From assembly GCF_045679555.1 (NCBI RefSeq), contig NC_092099.1, positions 7,808,576 to 7,872,575 of the forward strand: 64,000 nucleotides of DNA, written 5' to 3'. Source of the stretch: Salvelinus alpinus. Its lineage: Eukaryota; Chordata; Actinopteri; Salmoniformes; Salmonidae. The position numbers and the translations under genes were made by a program. Positions 15,422 to 28,150 of the stretch are shown in pieces; the stretch's first letter is position 1, and each line of letters starts with the position of its first letter. Below the pieces are notes generated by a model. That model saw nothing but the letters and a program-made list of their open reading frames with translations, did not search any database and was not told where the DNA came from.

Positions 15422-16136
15422 ATACTGAACACAAATATAAACACAACATGTAAAGTGTTGGTCCCATGTTTCATGAGCTGAAATAAAAGATCCCAGAAAT
15501 GTTCCATACGCACAAAGCTTATTTCTCTCAAATTTTGGACACAAATTTGTTTTTAATCCCTGTTAGTGAGCATTTCTCCTTTGCCAAAATAATCCATCCA
15601 CCTGACAAGTGTGGCATATAAAGAAGCTGATTAAACAGCATGATAATTACACAGTTGCACCTTGTGCTGGGGTCAATAAAAGGCCATTAAAAATGTGCAG
15701 TTTTGTCACACAACACAATGAACACAGATGTCTCAAGTTTTGAGGGAGCATGCAATTGGCATCCTGACTGCAGGAATGTCCACACGAGCTGTTGCCAGTT
15801 CATTTCTCTACCATAAGCCGCCTCATACGTTGTTTTAGAGAGAGTGTGGGCAAGTGGTTTGCAGATGTCAATGTTGTGAACAGAGTGCCCCATGGTGGTG
15901 GTGGGGTTATGGTATGGGCAGGCATAAAGCTACGGACAACGAACACAGTTGCATTTTATCAATAGCAATTTAAATGCACAAAAATACTGTGAGATCCTGA
16001 GGTCCATTGTGAGGACCAATCTTTAAAGGAATCTGTGACCAACAGATGCATATCTGTATTCCCAGTCATGTAAAATCCATAGATTAGGGCCTAATAAATG
16101 TATTTAAAATCTATGAATATTTTTGTTCAGTATAGC
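15422..16136. mobile_element. Internally deleted Tc1-like element
   Basis: Left end ATACTGAACACAAATATAAA, right end ATATTTTTGTTCAGTATAG, an inverted pair bounded by TA. About 715 bases. A second copy of the family lies at 55510-56462. Only scraps of transposase-like sequence (15687-15893) remain. Confidence 0.8.
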
Positions 16137-19100
16137 TTGGCTACTAGAGGGATATGTACTGTATGCATGTCCACTATGCATTGTGACAATTCTACTAATT
16201 TAATTCACGATATTACACATTTATAATTTCATCTTCACATATTCATGTTTTTAATTGTCTTTGTGTGTCTGTGCACTGTGAAATTTGAGTGTTACATTAG
16301 AGAGTACTGTAGCGTGTATTGCGAGGCTATTTGCCTCCATTCTGACTCACAGTATTAACCATTTGATGACATGCAGGGGAATTTGGCTAGATGACAAGCA
16401 GATAGTTCTGGGACGAGATGATTTCACTCATTGGTTACATGAGGGCAGTTCAACCGAGTAAAGGCTTAACTGAATGAACAACAAAGGTGGAAATTAATTA
16501 AATAGTTTCTGGATTGGCTACGTCTCTGAGGGAAGATCCTCAAAGCTAGATGATGTGAAGCCAGCAGCCCCACATAGGGCTACCTGCCATCAAACCCCCC
16601 CACACACCCCCTGAAAACCCTGCACAGCTAAATCAAGTGCACCCAAATAATCGAAAGGAAACATAATATTATTTTGACCCAGGTCTGTGTTTCACATACA
16701 TTTAAAAGCCCACAAGCGATCTGATGGTGTGAGCTATCAAGGCATTCCAGAAAAAGAATTTGGTGTTGCACCCTTAATGTATGCATGCACCATCGTTATG
16801 ACTGTATGTACTTGTCTGGTTTGTGTACTTTAGGTATGAATTTTCCTACAGTAGGCTATATTTGTTTGCGTTAGCGTTTATATGCATTTGTACGTTCCCT
16901 CTTAATGTGTGCACATTAGTCTCTTTGTATCTTGTCCAGCTGAGGCTCTTAGTCATACAGTTAATGCAGCCATGCAGCTTCATCTCATCAGTACAGTACA
17001 TACTGCACAACACACACAAACACACACTCCCTGCCGGCCTTGGGAGCATCAGGCCCCAATGTAGGTCACAGCATAAGCCCAGGGGTGTCCTGATCCTCCC
17101 AACACTCTCACACACACGTATGGACATGTACATGGAACCCTATTCACATTTTTGCTCATTTAACTTCCAAACAGTATCTACCTCAAACTCATATATTAGC
17201 ACTCACTCTGCACTTTGTTTTGAAAAGCTACCTAATTTAATCTAAGCAGCTGTCACTCATGTCACCATGCATTAGCTTACTTTTATGGGATGAAAATGGT
17301 CCAGGTAATGCGTGGCATCTGGTGGCTTAGAACATGTTTGTCTGCCACAAGTCTGAAGTCTCATGTATTTCCCTCATGTAAAGAAAAAACAACTGATTGA
17401 GCATTAGATAGATAGGTACTTTATTTATTCCCAGGGAAATGTAATTTAAGCTTCTCTCGGACTCGAGCTCACTCGGGCTCTCTCTGCTTTCCCTCTCTCA
17501 CTGTCTTTTTTTTGCTTTTTTCCTCACTCTCTTTTCCTCCCTCTCTATCAATCTACACCCCTCCCTCCCTATTAACCTCATTAGTCCTTAGTGAGTCACT
17601 TCTGATAGCCCTAACGACTGTAAATGCAACCTTGCTAGATTCTAGGTTGACACTTCCTTCTAAGGACTTTCAAGGAGGGCCCTTTTAGATACTCACTAGA
17701 AAGTGTGGATTAGGTAGTCACTAGGCAAACAGACATTATGATAGAGTGGCATTGGTTGTCTGTTACTGTATATTTCATAGCAATAATATACTGTAGATAT
17801 TATATCAAATCAGGGGTTAATGTTACAGCCCTAATTTTCACTATAAATATTCATATCTAATCAAATGTTCACTGTAAACATTTCATTGTAATAATCCAAT
17901 GTTTTTAGAGTTGTGTGCCTTTTTAGTTCTTCAATAGATGCGACACAGGATTCTTTCGACATGAGTTGAAAGCCTGGCAGTGTATCAACTGAGGGTCATG
18001 TGACATGATACAGACATAAAGGATCTGATGTGCGCAAATGGGCAACCATTCATAAGCAAGTTATTAAGCCGATATGTGGAACATAACATTTGTTTCTTCA
18101 GTAATGTGTTTTCGCTGTGATTTTATCATTTTATTTCGGATAATTTGAGACCTGAGGTCAAGTCAGTCGTGACAGCATAACATTATCTTCCTCGGCAGTA
18201 CCCAAAAGTCAAACACATTCCTTTTAAACTTAGTTGATTCTGTCAATTCAAAGAAAGTAATGTATACCGTTGGTCAAATATCTTGGAACTACCTTTTGAC
18301 GCAGTGTTAGAACAATTGCCCTTCTCATGTAAAGTATTATGATTTTGAAGTAGCTTTGGAGGAAACTTAAGTCTATCATGGTCACTCTCATTAAAATAGT
18401 CCAAAATGCAACGGCTATCCTCACCCGCCTTGCAGAAGCAGAATGTGCCACCTATGAAGTCAGCAGTCCCCAACCCCCACCCTGAACACATGTTATACAT
18501 CCGCTGGGCACAGGGAGAGCATAACGCTGAGACACAGCTGAGAATAGGGAGAGAAAGAGAGGGGGCACTGAAGTGGAAGTATGAGTGAGCATCAGAGAGA
18601 AGGACAGAAATAGAGCGATAAAGGAATGAATTGCAGAGGGAGGCTCAGAGAGAGAGAGCAATGGTGGCGCACATGGGTTTATGGTATTGTTGCAAGAGCC
18701 TTTTCTGTCATTTTCTGTGGACATGAACCTCACGTGGATTTTGTTTTCTCAGACTCCCTGTGGATTTCCCTGCAATTCCTCCCTGGATCTAAACAGCTGT
18801 TGAAGACTTGAAGACCAAACCATGCCTTCTCTTCATTGTAGCTTCAACATGGGCCCTTGACTGGGTTCCCTGGCTGGATTCTTACTACCACGGATACCCT
18901 TCACGGTTTTTATTTAACTCTATCTTAGTCCCAATGAGATCAAAATACCTATTTTTCAAGGGAGACCTGGCGAAGAAGGATGGCGCTATGTTGCACCTCC
19001 ACTCAGCACCACCACTCAGTGCATGCTCTGCAGTGAAGATTCCTCCATGTGCTATCTATACTGACGTCCCTAATCGTGGATAGCCACGGACAGGGTAAGA

Positions 19101-20960
19101 TGCTGCCATGACGGCTGCTTTGAATGAATGACTGTCATGTAGAAATGTAAGACTGTTCAGTGTGGCACTGAATTACCACATCGTAGGTGTGTTATACATG
19201 GCCTGAGAATTGGCATGGAGACAGACAGGTGGGATTTGAAAAGTATGGTTTGTGTAGCAGTGGCAAGGTTCATGGCGTGTTAAAGGACTTCGCTTATGTA
19301 AAAAGGAGTATAAACTGGATGGTATGGTATCTATTACTCTCGTGCCTAAGACCCTCATACACTGCACTCCTCTCCATGCCCCCTCATACCTATGGCCCTT
19401 CTCCCCTCAGATCTACTCCCCCACTATAGTCTCACACTTTATCCATTCTTTATCCCCCTCCCCAAGGGATATATTCATACCAAGGAGTATATTCACATTC
19501 CAATGTGCCAGGTAATTCTGAATTATGCTTGAAAATTGAGTGTGGAACTCCAATGTGGAATTAAATGTGCTTCTGCGCCAGCTGTGCACTTTGGGTGGAG
19601 CAGATTTGTGTACATACATAATATTGCTCTGGTAGCACCTATCTAAACAAGATCACAGAATTTTGAGAAGCACGTAGTCATGTGTTGAAAGTGCGTAGCA
19701 GCCGATATGTGATATATTGCTTCCTGATGAATAGGCAGTCTCATACAAATGGAAGACTATGGCAACAACACCGCAGCAGCCCTGAATAGGACAGAGCACT
19801 TACTCAACAGTGGATGTGATGTGGCTCAGGGCAAGGGGATGGTCAATGTCCACAGCTAGATTTTCATGCTTGGCCTGTCTAGGCACACAATCGACTGTGT
19901 TGGCAAGGGAGACTGAGACATGCATTTAGGAAGAGGTAATTAGTCTACATGTTTTGGATAAGCATACAGTACAACAAGAAGATGATAGACAGTGAAACAT
20001 AGATATGTATGCATATGGTAGTGTGCATGCATTTTTATTTCATTAAATCAAATAGTTTATGTAATCAAGGTGTTGTTTACGTAATCAAGACATATGTGCG
20101 TGCTGCAGCAAGCAATCGCTTGGGAACTATGATGGCTAGCCCCGCTTGTACAGTCGTAGCGGTGTTGTAACCAAGATAAATGTAATGCTGTCTACACAAC
20201 CACGTTCATTTTCAGCTGACTTCAGAGGTTTAAACAACAGTTTTTTTTATACTTTATTTTATTTTAGAACATTACTGGAGTTGTTTTCAGAACAGTTGTT
20301 CCAGCAGAGGACACTGCAGGCCCAGACTGCACGTCCTTGCTTCACCCCTTTGAGTAGGGAATTGTTTCTACTAAATAATCCCTTTTTTTGGGTCAAACAG
20401 CACGTAGTCTCTTGTGAGAGACTGTTAACATAAATGTAATGTCTGTTAGCACTACTGCTGAATCTGAGAAGTGGGGGAGACATAGTTGGTTCTGGGTTCT
20501 GGAATTAAACAGCACAGTACACTGCATTAAGACAAATTAAGTCAAATGATTAAGATGTCTGGGTTGCAGCAGGATGTGATTTACTGAAGATGTATGTATT
20601 TAAATGCTCAGGGGGAAGGTCCCAAGGCCAATGTGAGAGGAAGAGGAAAGCTTCCTCAATTATACCAATTTACCCCCTACCCAGAGGAAGACATTTAATT
20701 ACACTTTTCTGGCCCAAGTCTTTCCATATAAGCACACATACAGAAAACTGCTGCTGCTGACAAGCCAGTAATGGAATGACTGTAGGCCCATCCTCAGTTG
20801 TTCCCACACCATGGGCTCAATTTAGGACCGTGGCTTACATGTTTGCACACATTTAAGTATTGCACACAAGGTTCAACATAATCTTACTCTTATATTTTCA
20901 CTTGTCATGGGAACAATTTGTGAGGATAATGTGGAACTACACAGCAAATTATCTAGTAAA
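16137..20960. other. Long gene-free stretch
   Basis: Almost 5 kb without a recognised exon, RNA or intact mobile element. 17399-17450 (ATAGGTACTTTATTTATTCC) resembles the 3' tail of a LINE. 17450-17570 is a CT-rich run and 18535-18660 a GA-rich run. It may hold distal regulatory sequence, but I cannot show this. Confidence 0.4.
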
Positions 20961-21015
20961 AAATCTATGAAAAAAGAACACTGGTAAATCAACACTGAAA
21001 GTCTGTGGACCCATA
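20961..21015. repeat. Flank piece of a dispersed repeat (see 28375-28625)
   Basis: GTCTGTGGACCCATATA at about 21000-21016 is the inverse of TATATGGGTCCACAGAC near 28545. Together with 22385-22515 it forms one repeat copy split by the Tc1 element between them. Confidence 0.6.
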
Positions 21016-22372
21016 TACAGTCGTGGCCAAAAGTTTTGAGAATGACACAAATATTAATTTTCACAAAGTCTGCTGCCTCAGTTTGTATGATGGCAATTTG
21101 CATATACTCCAGAATGTTATGAAGAGTGATCAGATGAATTGCAATTAATTGCAAAGTCCCTCTTTGCTATGCAAATTAACTGAATCCCCCAAAAACATTT
21201 CCACTGCATTTCAGCCCTGCCACAAAAGGACCAGCTGTCAGTGATTCTCTTGTTAACACAGGTGTGAGTGTTGACGAGGACAAGGCTGGAGATCACTCTG
21301 TCATGCTGATTGAGTTCGAAAAACAGACTAGAAGCTTCAAAAGGAGACTGTGGTGCTTGGAATCATTGTTCTTCCTCTGTCAACCATGGTTACCTGCAAG
21401 GAAACACGTGCCGTCATCATTGCTTTGCACAAAAAGGGCTTCACAGGCAAGGATATTGCTGCCAGTAAGATTGCACCTAAATCAACCATTTATCGGATCA
21501 TCAAGAACTTCAAGTAGAGCAGTTCAATTGTTGTGAAGAAGGCTTCAGGGCGCCCAAGAAAGTCCAGCAAGCGCCAGGACCGTTTCCTAAAGTTGATTCA
21601 GCTGCGAGATCGGGGAACCACCAGAACAGAACTTGCTCAGGAATGGCAGCAGGCAGGTGTGAGTGCATCTGCACGCACAGTGAGGCGAAGACTTTGAGGA
21701 TGGCCTGGTGTCAAGGGCAGCAAAGAAGCCACTTCTCTCCAGGAAAAACATCAGGGACAGACTGATATTCTGCAAAAGGTACAGGGATTGAACTGCTGAG
21801 GACTGGGGTAAAGTAATTTTCTCTGATGAATCCCCTTTCTGATTGTGTGGGGCATCCGGAAAAAAGCTTGTCCGGAGAAGACAAGGTGAGCGCTACCATC
21901 AGTCCTGTGTCATGCCAACAGTAAAGCATCCTGAGACCATTCATGTGTCGGGTTTCTTCTCAGCCAAGGGAGTGAGCTCACTCACAATTTTGCCTAAGAA
22001 CACAGCCATGAATAACGAATGGTACCAACACATCCTCCGAGAGCAACTTCTCCCAACCATCCAGGAACAGTTTGGTGATGAACAATGCCTTTTCCAGCAT
22101 GATGGAGCACCTTGCCATGAGGCAAAAGTGATAACTAAGTGGCTCGGGGAACAAAACATCGATATTTTGGGTCCATGGCCAGGAAACTCTCCAGACCTTA
22201 ATCCCATTGAGAACTTGTGGTCATTCCTCAAGAGGCGGGTGGACAAACAAAAACCCACAAATTCTGACAAACTCCAAGCATTGATTATGCAAGAATGGGC
22301 TGCAATCAGTCAGGATGTGGCCCAGAAGTTAATTGACAGCATGGCTGTACAAATACAAATGGCAACAATGTT
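21016..22372 (+). mobile_element. Tc1-like transposon, right end missing
   Basis: Starts TACAGTCGTGGCCAAAAG. The inverse of that terminus is absent at the other side; the transposase reading instead runs into repeat flank after about 22372. The element lost its last part, including the right inverted repeat. Confidence 0.85.
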
Positions 22373-22379
22373 AAATTAG
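21386..22379 (+). pseudogene. Tc1-like transposase with in-frame stops
   Basis: Begins MVTCKETRAVIIALHKKGFT at 21386 and contains the helix-turn-helix segment TIYRIIKNFK, then a TAG. It reopens as VVKKASGRPRKSSKRQDRF, meets a TGA, and then carries VIFSDESPF (first Asp) followed by another TGA. 21843-22379 is open for 178 codons with FQHDGAPCHEAK (second Asp) and [18 protein letters not shown] (Glu). The C-terminus is cut, ending in foreign residues MAVQIQMATMLN. The whole catalytic triad is encoded, but no functional protein can be made. Confidence 0.88.
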
Positions 22380-22384
22380 CATGC

Positions 22385-22515
22385 TGCTAAAGCCTTATTC
22401 AAATATTTCCCAGTGTCTTGCCTTGCCCAGAGTTACCACCCATGACTGTATTTTTTATTGACAGACATGGTTGTTGCATTCATCCATTTTCAGCCCTATG
22501 GACTTCACCGATTGA
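22385..22515. repeat. Second flank piece of the repeat split by Tc1
   Basis: AAAGCCTTATTCAAATATTT then AGAGTTACCACCCATGACTG and TTGTTGCATTCATCCATTTT are the inverse of matching stretches at 28375-28510. Confidence 0.75.
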
Positions 22516-22543
22516 GATCCTATGGGAATATGTTATAATAAAT

Positions 22544-22745
22544 ACAGTGCCTTCGGAAAGTATTCACACCCCTTGATTTTTTCCACATTTTGTTACATTA
22601 CAGCCAATTGTAAAATGTATTAAATAAAACAATTTCCTCAGCAATCTACACACAATACACCACAATGACAAAGCAAAAACAGGTTTTTAGAAATTGTAGC
22701 AAATTTATAAAAAATTAAAAAAAAGATACCTTATTGACATAAGTA
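22544..22745. mobile_element. Tc1-like terminal fragment
   Basis: CAGTGCCTTCGGAAAGTATT then CACACCCCTTGATTTTTTCC, one inverted-repeat end only. Like the fragment at 11102, it ends after about 200 bases without transposase. Confidence 0.7.
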
Positions 22746-23367
22746 AAAATGTTAACACAATACCATATGTATTTCAATATCTATGTTTGTGCATGTACAT
22801 TGCTTAATTAAAAACCCCAGGGCCACTTGATTTCTGAAATGTAGGACCTCTTTAGGTATCAATTTTATATCATATATTTATAAAAATATATAATTTGATG
22901 AAACATTGAATTTGGCCATCGTTTTATTTTCCCAAAGAAACACATTGTATAACAGATTCATTCAGAACGGAGTGCTCGGGTTGGGGTGTAGGTTTTCTAG
23001 CATAGCCTGAAGGTAGGTAGGGGCAGTTCCGCTTTCTGTTCCGGTGGTAAGCACCATGGTCTTGTAGCCAGTGGAGTGTGTGGAGGAGCTGGGTGACATG
23101 AGAACTTTGGAAGGTTGAAAACCAGGCAGCCTGCAGCGTTCTGGATAAGTTGCAGGGGTTTGATGGCAAAGCGAGGAACCCAGCCAACAGCGAGTTGCGG
23201 TAGTCCAGACGGGAGAGGACATTTGCCTGAAGAGCATGAACCTGCAGGAGTGAGTCACTGCTTTGATGTTTGCAGAGAACAACAGGGTGTTTTCCAGGGT
23301 CACGCCAAGGTTCTTTGTACTTTGGGAGGGTGACACTGTGGAGTTGTCAACCATGATGGAGAAGTCT

Positions 23368-24344
23368 TTAAGCGGGCAGGCCTTCCCCGGGAGAAAGCGG
23401 TTCAGTTTTGTTGAGCGTGAGGTGGTGGGCCGATATCCAAGTTGAGATATCTACCAAGCATGCAGAGATGCGTGTTGCCACCTGGGTGTCAGAAGGGGGG
23501 AAGGAGAAAAGTAGTTGAGTGTCATCCGTATAGCAATGATAGGAGAGACCATGTGAGGATATGACGGAGCCGAGTGACTTGGTGTATAAAGAGAAGAGGA
23601 GAGGGCCTAGAACTGAGCACGGGGGGGACACCAGTAGTGAAAGTACGTGGTGCTGACACAGATCCTCTCCACGACACCTGGTAGGATCGTCCTGCCAGTT
23701 AGGATGCAATCCAAGAGTGTGCATAGCCTGAGACGCCCAGCCCTGAGAGGGTGGCAAGGATGATCTGATGGTTCACGGTGTCAAAGGCAGCAGATTGATC
23801 TAGGAGGATGAGAACAGAGGAGAGAGCTTTGGCAGTGCAGAAAGCCTCCGTGACACAGAAGAGCAGTCTCGGTTGAGTGAACCGTCTTGAAGCCTGAGTG
23901 GTTAGGGTCAAGAAGATCGTTCTGAGAGAGATGACGAGAAAGTTGATCAGAGACAGCACGCTCAAGTTTTTTGGAAAGAAGGGATATAGGTCTATATTTT
24001 TTGATGTCACATGAGTCGAGTGTTTATTTCTTGAGGAGGGGAGCAACTCGGGGCATTTTGAAGTCAGAGGGGATGCAACCAGTGGTCAGGGATGAGTTGT
24101 TGAGTGAAGTGAGGAAAGAGAGAAGGTCTCCAGAGATGATCTGGAGAAGGGAGGAGGGGATAAAGTTGAGCTGGCAGGTTGTCGGGCGGCCAGACCTCAC
24201 TAGTCGCAGGATGTCATCTAGAGAAAGAGGAGAGAAAGAGGTCAAGGCATAGGGTAGTTCTTTGTGAGTGAGACCAGTGGACTCAATAGGCTGAGTTAAT
24301 GAGTAGAGGATGTAGCCAACCTTTTTTTTCAAAGTGGTTGACAA
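23368..24344 (-). pseudogene. LINE reverse transcriptase fragment
   Basis: Fragments include [20 protein letters not shown] (RT motif A, D-x-SAAFDT), [19 protein letters not shown] (motif B region) and [16 protein letters not shown] (motif C, Y-x-DD-like). Frameshifts and small deletions split it. Confidence 0.85.
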
Positions 24345-24368
24345 AGTTGTCCGTGAGAGGGAGAAGGA

Positions 24369-25719
24369 TTAAAAAAACATCTTAAGGATCGGTGTTCCGT
24401 CAACGGGACAGTTGTAAGTCATGCAGCGCGTTAAATCAAGATCGCAGATTTTAGAGTAACAACAAATGTCGGTACATAGAAGTGTCTTATATCGGCTGAA
24501 AGCTTAAATTCTTGTTAATATAACTACACTGTCCAATTTACGGTAGCTATTACTTCGAAAAAATGCCATGCTATTGTTTGAGGAGAGCTTCTAACAACAT
24601 TTTTTCCCCCAATGCTATAGGTTTGATAAATTCACCTCCGAAGGTGAAATGTGTCCTTACATTCTGAAATCTTGCTCTGATTTATCATCCAAAGGGTCCC
24701 ATAGATAACATGAAGTCTCATTTTGTTAGATAAAAACATTTTTCATATTCTGAAAGGTCCATATAGCATGCACGATTGATTTTGTATTTCCACTTGTTCA
24801 ATTTTCAAAGAAAGAAATCTCACCCTAAATGTTGTTTCAACAAGTAAAATCACGTTCATATCTATTCCTCAGAGATCCTAGAAGGTAACAAGACTTCACT
24901 ATTTCATTAGGGGTGTAGTATATCCTATAGGGCACCATATTTGGTCAGAGAGCGACACCTTCATGGCACGCCGATGACGCGGGTGACCATCTCTTGAACA
25001 ACTGTATCTTTGTCAAATAAGCACCAATCGGGGTCAAACAAAGCTAGCTAGATAGCCAATGAGCCGGGCTTTACGGGAGTACCCGGAAACCATGTATATG
25101 CTGTAAAATGTAGCTTCTAACCTTGTACGACAGCATGCATTTTCATTTTGGACAAAAATTATAAGGATATTCAGACTTATGAAGTTATGAAAACTGGTTG
25201 TTTTGCAAATGTTGAACTTATAATATGGCTACTAATACTTGGAAAGCTACATCAATGTCCAAGTATACAGATTTGATGATATTCTTGCAGAAAAATGGAA
25301 TATGAATGCAAATGTCTCCTTCACAATTTGCCCAAATGTACATGGGGACTTCACACTAAATGTCTGTCATACTCCAAGTAATCCATCTGAAACTTTTTAC
25401 ATACACTGCTTCCATCTTGTGGACACTATCGGCATTACAAACGGAGTGATGGCAATAACAGAGACCTTTCTCTTCCATTTCAAGATGGTAGTAAAAAAAC
25501 ACTGGTTGTTGTTTTCTTTGTATTTTATGCTATCAGATCTATTGTGTTATATTCTCATACGTTCACTTCACATTTCCACAAACTTCAAAGTGTTTCCTTT
25601 CAAATGGTACCAAGAATATGCATATCCTTGCTTCAGGGTCTGAGCTACAGGCAGTTAGATTTGGGTATGTCATTTAGGTGAAAATTGAAAAAAAGGGGGC
25701 TATCCCTAAGAAGTTTTAA
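24369..25719. mobile_element. TTAA-flanked element (piggyBac-like, no transposase), copy 1
   Basis: Lies between TTAA at 24369-24372 and TTAA at 25716-25719. Ends are AACATCTTAAGGAT and, inverted, AACTTCTTAGGGATA. An imperfect palindrome TCCGTCAACGGGA lies just inside the left end. About 1.35 kb without a plausible transposase; the 134-codon frame at 25239-25643 has no motif. It interrupts a LINE. Relatives are at 43103-44124 and 45321-46759. Assignment to piggyBac rests on the TTAA duplication. Confidence 0.7.
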
Positions 25720-26032
25720 GTGGCACACAGTTTCCTAGGGTTAGCGGTAGAAGCTTGAAATATAGAGAGGTAGAAAGTGGCTTTACCATCAGATACAGAG
25801 GAAGAGAAAATAGAGAGGAGGGAGTGAAAGGTTGATAGGTCTTCCGGAAGTTTAGTTTCGCTCAGCTACCCGCAGTCCTGTTCTGTATGCTCGCAATGAG
25901 TCAACTAGCCACGGTGCAGGAGGGGAGGGCCGAGCCGGCCGGCAGGAAAGGGGACAGTGTGAGTCATAGGATGTGGAAAGGGAGGAGTGTAGGGTCGAAT
26001 AGGCAGAATCAGGAGACCGGAGGGAGAAGGAT

Positions 26033-26595
26033 TTAACAGAAGGGAGAGATGATAGGATAGAAGAGGAGAGAGTAGTGGGAGAGAGAAAGCGAAGATTGCA
26101 ACGTCGCATTCATCTGGGTAGGAGCTGAGTGGTTAGGGTTGGAGGAAAGGGAGACCGAAAAGGAAACAAAGTAGTGATCAGAGACCAAGAGGGGGGTTAC
26201 AGTGAGTTTAGTATGCGAGCAGCCTCTAGTAAATATGAGGTCAAGCATATGGCCTGCTTTGTGAGTTGGAGGGGATTGGGAGAGGGTAAGGTCAAAAGAG
26301 GTAAGGAGGGGAAGAGAGAGTTGGGAAAAAATGAATCGAAAGCAGACGTCGGGACGTTGAAGTCGTCAAGTATGAAGAGCGGTGAGCCATCGTCAGGAAA
26401 TGCGCTTATCAAGGTGTCAAGCTCATTGACGAACTCTCCAAGGGCACCTGGTGGATGATAGATGACAATAATGTTAAGCTTGAGTGGACAAGTGACAGTG
26501 ACAGCATGGAATTCAAATGAGGAGATGGACAGGTGAGAGATAGAGAAAATCTCCACTAATGACAAATGAGTAGACCCATGCCACCAGCACGACAA
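26033..26595 (-). pseudogene. LINE endonuclease fragment
   Basis: NIIVIYHPPGALGEFVNELD and FPDDGSPLFILDDFNVPTS are apurinic-endonuclease motifs (the G/D-DFN metal site). MLDLIFTRGC and VSDHYFVSFSVSL carry the terminal SDH motif. Frame changes separate the pieces. Confidence 0.8.
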
Positions 26596-26811
26596 CCAGA
26601 TGCTTTCGGACTATGAGAGAAAACATAGTCAGATGAAGGAAGAGCAGCTGGAGTAGCAGGGTTCTCTGGGGTGATCCATGTCTCCATCAGGAACAAAAAG
26701 TCAAGGGACTGAAGGGCAGCATAGGCTTAGCTGAACTTTGTGTTCTTGACCCCAGATTGTCGGTTCCAACTGCTGCCAGAGACCCGGAATTCTACATGGG
26801 TTGTTTGTGCA

Positions 26812-27215
26812 GGGTACATTTGAGGCCACACTAGTCAAGGACTGTTTTATCTGCTACCGCACGGCAAGCGGTACCGGAGCGCCAAGTCTAAGTCCAAAAG
26901 GCTTCTTAATAACAGCTTCTACCCCCAAGACATAAGACTCCTGAACAGTTAATCAAAGGGCTACCCAAACCCCTCTTTTACACTGCTGCTAATCTGTGTT
27001 TATTATCTATGCATAGTCACTTTAACTCTACCTACATGTACACATTACCTCAATAACCTCGACTAACCGGTGCCCCCGCACATTGACTCTGTACTGGTAC
27101 CTGCTGTATATAGCCTCACTATTGTTATTTTACTGTTGCTGTTTAATTATTTGTTACTTTTTTTTCTTAACTTCTTAAAGCATTGTTGGTTAAGGGCTTG
27201 TAAAGTAAGCATTTC
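26812..27215 (+). mobile_element. LINE 3' end fragment
   Basis: Reads KRYRSAKSKSKRLLNNSFYP, the C-terminal tail of a fish LINE, then an A/T-rich 3' UTR ending GGTTAAGGGCTTGTAAAGTA. Inverse of the fragment at 27480-27584. Confidence 0.65.
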
Positions 27216-27584
27216 CCAGGAAATCTGAAATCCTTCAACCAGCATTTTTTGAAAATCTGGGCATTTGGGGAAAGTCACTGGATTTTGCAACCCTACTTGC
27301 AGGCCTGATGTGGTTGAGATATGAACTGGGGTACAATTATGCACCAATAGCTAAAGGTAGCAAATAGCAAAATGCCCAGATTTTCAAAAAATGCTAGTTG
27401 AAGGATTTCAGATTTCCTGCTTCAGTTTCCAGGAAAATTCCAAGCAGGATTTGTGGAAAACCTGGGAATTTTGGGAAATCAAACCAACTTTTATTTGTCA
27501 CATGCGCCAAATACAACAGGTGTAGACCTTTACAGTGAAATGCTTACTTTACAAGCCCTTAACCAACAATGCTTTAAGAAGTTA
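27168..27584. repeat. Nested inverted repeat
   Basis: The outer arms (27168-27214 and 27538-27584) are inverse copies of a LINE tail. The inner arms (27219-27267 and 27369-27416) are 48-bp near-perfect inverse copies around AAATCCTTCAACCAGCATTT. The right side carries about 120 extra bases. Confidence 0.8.
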
Positions 27585-28150
27585 CAGGGCACCACTAAAG
27601 TGAAATGTGTTTGTACCCCTTTTATCTAAACCTTTTATTCTGAGTGTAATACAATGGACTGAAACTCATGGTTTACAGACCACATCAGGCCTGCAAGTCA
27701 CTTTATGCAGGTTTGAAAGGTGATGTGTAATTCCTATTGGAATCCAGCCAGTGTGGGTATTTCCAAATACATTTCACCCACAACCTTTATTTAGAATGAC
27801 TGCCAGGGTTAGGAAGACTATGCCATGAGACTATCTAAACCATCTAAACTGGAACAAGTATTTCAGTAATGGGTGCAATAAGTCCAAGTAACATATTGGA
27901 TTAGTCTAGAAATGTTTTGTAATTTATATTTGAGTAGTATAAGAATAATGAATTACTCAATAAATCAATCAATGTACATGCACAAACATAGGTATTGAAA
28001 CAAATAATTCAAAAAATCAACCTGCAATAGAGCATGCAGGGAAATATGATAATAATGGGTGTGGTTTTGGTTCAAAGTGATGTGTATGAGATTCAGGCCC
28101 CTTTATTAGGGTAAAACTAGGCCCTCAAATTATGAATTACGTATGATAGG
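27585..28150. other. Gene-free stretch
   Basis: No feature except a short inverse match: CTTGCAGGCCTGATGTGGT near 27296 and its complement near 27682. Confidence 0.4.

Larger units (their letters stand above)
22925..26810 (-). mobile_element. Non-LTR retrotransposon (L2/CR1-like), split by another element
   Basis: Minus-strand fragments in the order endonuclease (26595-26033), then reverse transcriptase (24344-23368), then 3' region to about 22925. The middle is interrupted at 24369-25719 by a TTAA-flanked element; the sequence either side reads on. Many frameshifts. Confidence 0.8.

Noticed and set aside
16823-17245. 140-codon open frame
   Set aside because: Ser/Leu/Cys-rich translation of AT-rich DNA without domain, start context or splice support.
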